The notes under the pieces were generated by a model. The model had not been told where the DNA came from, made no database searches, and saw nothing but the letters and a program-made list of their open reading frames with translations. 7,254 nt of DNA. Origin: Bacteroidales bacterium (GTDB taxonomy: Bacteria; Bacteroidota; Bacteroidia; Bacteroidales; VadinHA17). The translations under genes were made by a program, and so were the position numbers. Of the stretch, positions 6,313 through 7,254 are shown piece by piece; within the stretch, counting starts at the first letter, position 1, and each line of letters starts with the position of its first letter. The DNA lies in NCBI GenBank assembly GCA_017882245.1, contig JADGPV010000134.1, positions 1-7,254 of the forward strand, in the 5' to 3' direction.

Positions 6313-7086
6313 TTACGAAACCGAAGCGTCCGGAGCCGGTGCTACAGTAACCGGAGCTTCCTCAAGTTTGTATAATCCTTTTTCTATCAGGACTGACTGG
6401 TAAAGGGTCGCATATGAGCTCTTGACCCACATATCAGACACCAGTACTCCTATGAAGAAGCAAATAAACCCTGCGATGTAGATAAAGAAGCTGATAAATC
6501 CCATGAAGAATATTGTCCAGCCGTGACCGCGTGTCAGCCTCCAGCTTTCTTCCGCAGCTTTTATAGGATCAAGATCCCTGTCCACCACCAGAAAAGGTGT
6601 GAATGCCAGGCGGCAGGCTATGATTATGCCAGGAATGAACAGGCAGACCATGCCTATGCCGATGAGAGCGGTGACCAGAAGGTTGGCAAGCACTATATTA
6701 AGGTAGTTCCTGCGAAATCCGTTGATCAGCATGTCAAAGTCAGGTGTCTGCTGACGAACAGACTGTACAAACATCATTTTTGCTCCGTACCTGAAGACCG
6801 GTAACAGCAGAAAAATATACAGCAGTCCGATCAGTCCAATGAAAACGGCAGCTATGCCGAGCGCCCCGAACTTAAAGAAATTATCCATGTTAAAGGGGAT
6901 GCTGTCAAAATCGAAGTGGTCGACCTTCCAGTTACTGTTGCCGAAGAATCCCATTGGCCCGCTTATGATAGCGAGAACCAGTACCACGAGCAATAATCTC
7001 AGGAAGTTGTCTGACATGACCTTCCATCCGGTGTTGTATGAGGCACCGAAAGAAGGAATTAGGCGATAGGTTCTTTTTGTTTCCAT
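6313..7086 (-). CDS. Multi-pass inner-membrane protein, YciC/GPDP-phosphodiesterase membrane-domain-like
   Basis: The product has 257 residues from the ATG at 7086-7084. The frame also opens upstream at a GTG (7128), but the extra 14 residues (WNSKKQKK-like) add nothing recognisable and that codon would sit on the predicted transcription start. Hydrophobic segments lie near 27-47, 73-98, 131-150, 150-168 and 190-215. The stretch PGIIIACRLAFTPFLVVDRD (152-171) followed by PIKAAEESWRLTRGHGW (174-190) is the hallmark of a broad membrane family (PGI-x-x-x-x-R-x-x-F ... A-x-x-x-SWxLTxG). That family includes YciC-like proteins and the membrane domain of some glycerophosphodiester phosphodiesterases. 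No catalytic domain is attached, and the role is unknown. The tail from 243 on is Ala/Pro/Val-rich and probably disordered. It converges on the LolA-like gene and shares its terminator hairpin. Confidence 0.75.
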   Translation of the reverse strand: METKRTYRLIPSFGASYNTGWKVMSDNFLRLLLVVLVLAIISGPMGFFGNSNWKVDHFDFDSIPFNMDNFFKFGALGIAAVFIGLIGLLYIFLLLPVFRYGAKMMFVQSVRQQTPDFDMLINGFRRNYLNIVLANLLVTALIGIGMVCLFIPGIIIACRLAFTPFLVVDRDLDPIKAAEESWRLTRGHGWTIFFMGFISFFIYIAGFICFFIGVLVSDMWVKSSYATLYQSVLIEKGLYKLEEAPVTVAPAPDASVS

Positions 7087-7130
7087 TTTCTTTTGCTTTT
7101 TACTGTTCCATAAAATTTTAATTGTCACAG

Positions 7131-7138
7131 CAAATCTA
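7131..7138 (-). promoter_or_regulatory. Candidate -7 box for the multi-pass membrane protein gene
   Basis: On the minus strand TAGATTTG (7138-7131) matches TAnnTTTG exactly. Transcription would start near 7124, leaving about 38 bases before the ATG at 7086 and placing the alternative GTG (7128) at or before the transcript start. No good TTG is seen at the -33 distance. The leader just before the ATG is A-rich (AAAAGCAAAAGAAA), as is common in Bacteroidota. Confidence 0.45.
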
Positions 7139-7163
7139 TACCAGCATCATGAGATGGATTTCA

Positions 7164-7226
7164 TACCTTAGTAGTGATTTTACAAAGTACTACTTAAGTA
7201 TGCACTGCCCTACTTTGGTAGTGATT
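7164..7226. repeat. Direct repeat with nested inverted repeats upstream of the membrane-protein gene
   Basis: TACCTTAGTAGTGATT (7164-7179) recurs as TACTTTGGTAGTGATT (7211-7226), 14 of 16 bases identical at a 47-base period. Between them lie a 7-base inverted repeat, CAAAGTA (7183-7189) with TACTTTG (7211-7217), and a perfect 10-base palindrome TACTTAAGTA (7191-7200). The block is upstream of the predicted -7 box at 7131-7138 and could hold regulator sites; it might equally serve a gene beyond the window edge. Confidence 0.5.
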
Positions 7227-7254
7227 GTTTTTCAAATTGTTACAACAACTTCGA

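Overview
The window looks like chromosomal DNA of a Bacteroidota bacterium, probably Bacteroidales-like. The grounds are a DUF4412-type exported protein, near-perfect TAnnTTTG promoter elements of the Bacteroidota sigma factor, AT-rich gene leaders that mostly lack Shine-Dalgarno sequences, and protein families common in that phylum. There are no mobile elements, RNA genes or CRISPR arrays, and every main gene is intact.

Layout. Bases 1-129 are the end of a UvrD/PcrA-type helicase gene. It converges on a minus-strand gene (153-1049) for an exported DUF4412 protein. A 102-base divergent intergenic region (1050-1151) carries a candidate promoter for each direction. Rightward from it runs a tight five-gene unit (1152-6251): an outer-membrane beta-barrel protein, a MacB/LolD-type ABC ATPase, two FtsX/LolC-like permeases with a 4-base ATGA overlap, and a periplasmic LolA-like protein of the 'outer membrane lipoprotein-sorting protein' family. 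A hairpin at 6251-6277 closes the unit and also serves the convergent minus-strand gene (6313-7086), which encodes a multi-pass membrane protein. The last ~170 bases are the promoter region of that gene, with a 16-base direct repeat and nested inverted repeats.

How the genes may work together. The five-gene unit has one part for each envelope layer: an ATP-driven extractor in the inner membrane, a soluble LolA-like carrier in the periplasm, and a barrel in the outer membrane. It lacks the adaptor (MacA/HlyD type) and TolC-type channel of MacAB efflux pumps. The simplest reading is a dedicated shuttle route for a hydrophobic or lipidated cargo, organised like LolCDE-LolA but with its own outer-membrane partner. 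The cargo cannot be told from sequence. The divergent DUF4412 protein has a motif order resembling the LolA-like protein and may be a related lipid-binding fold.
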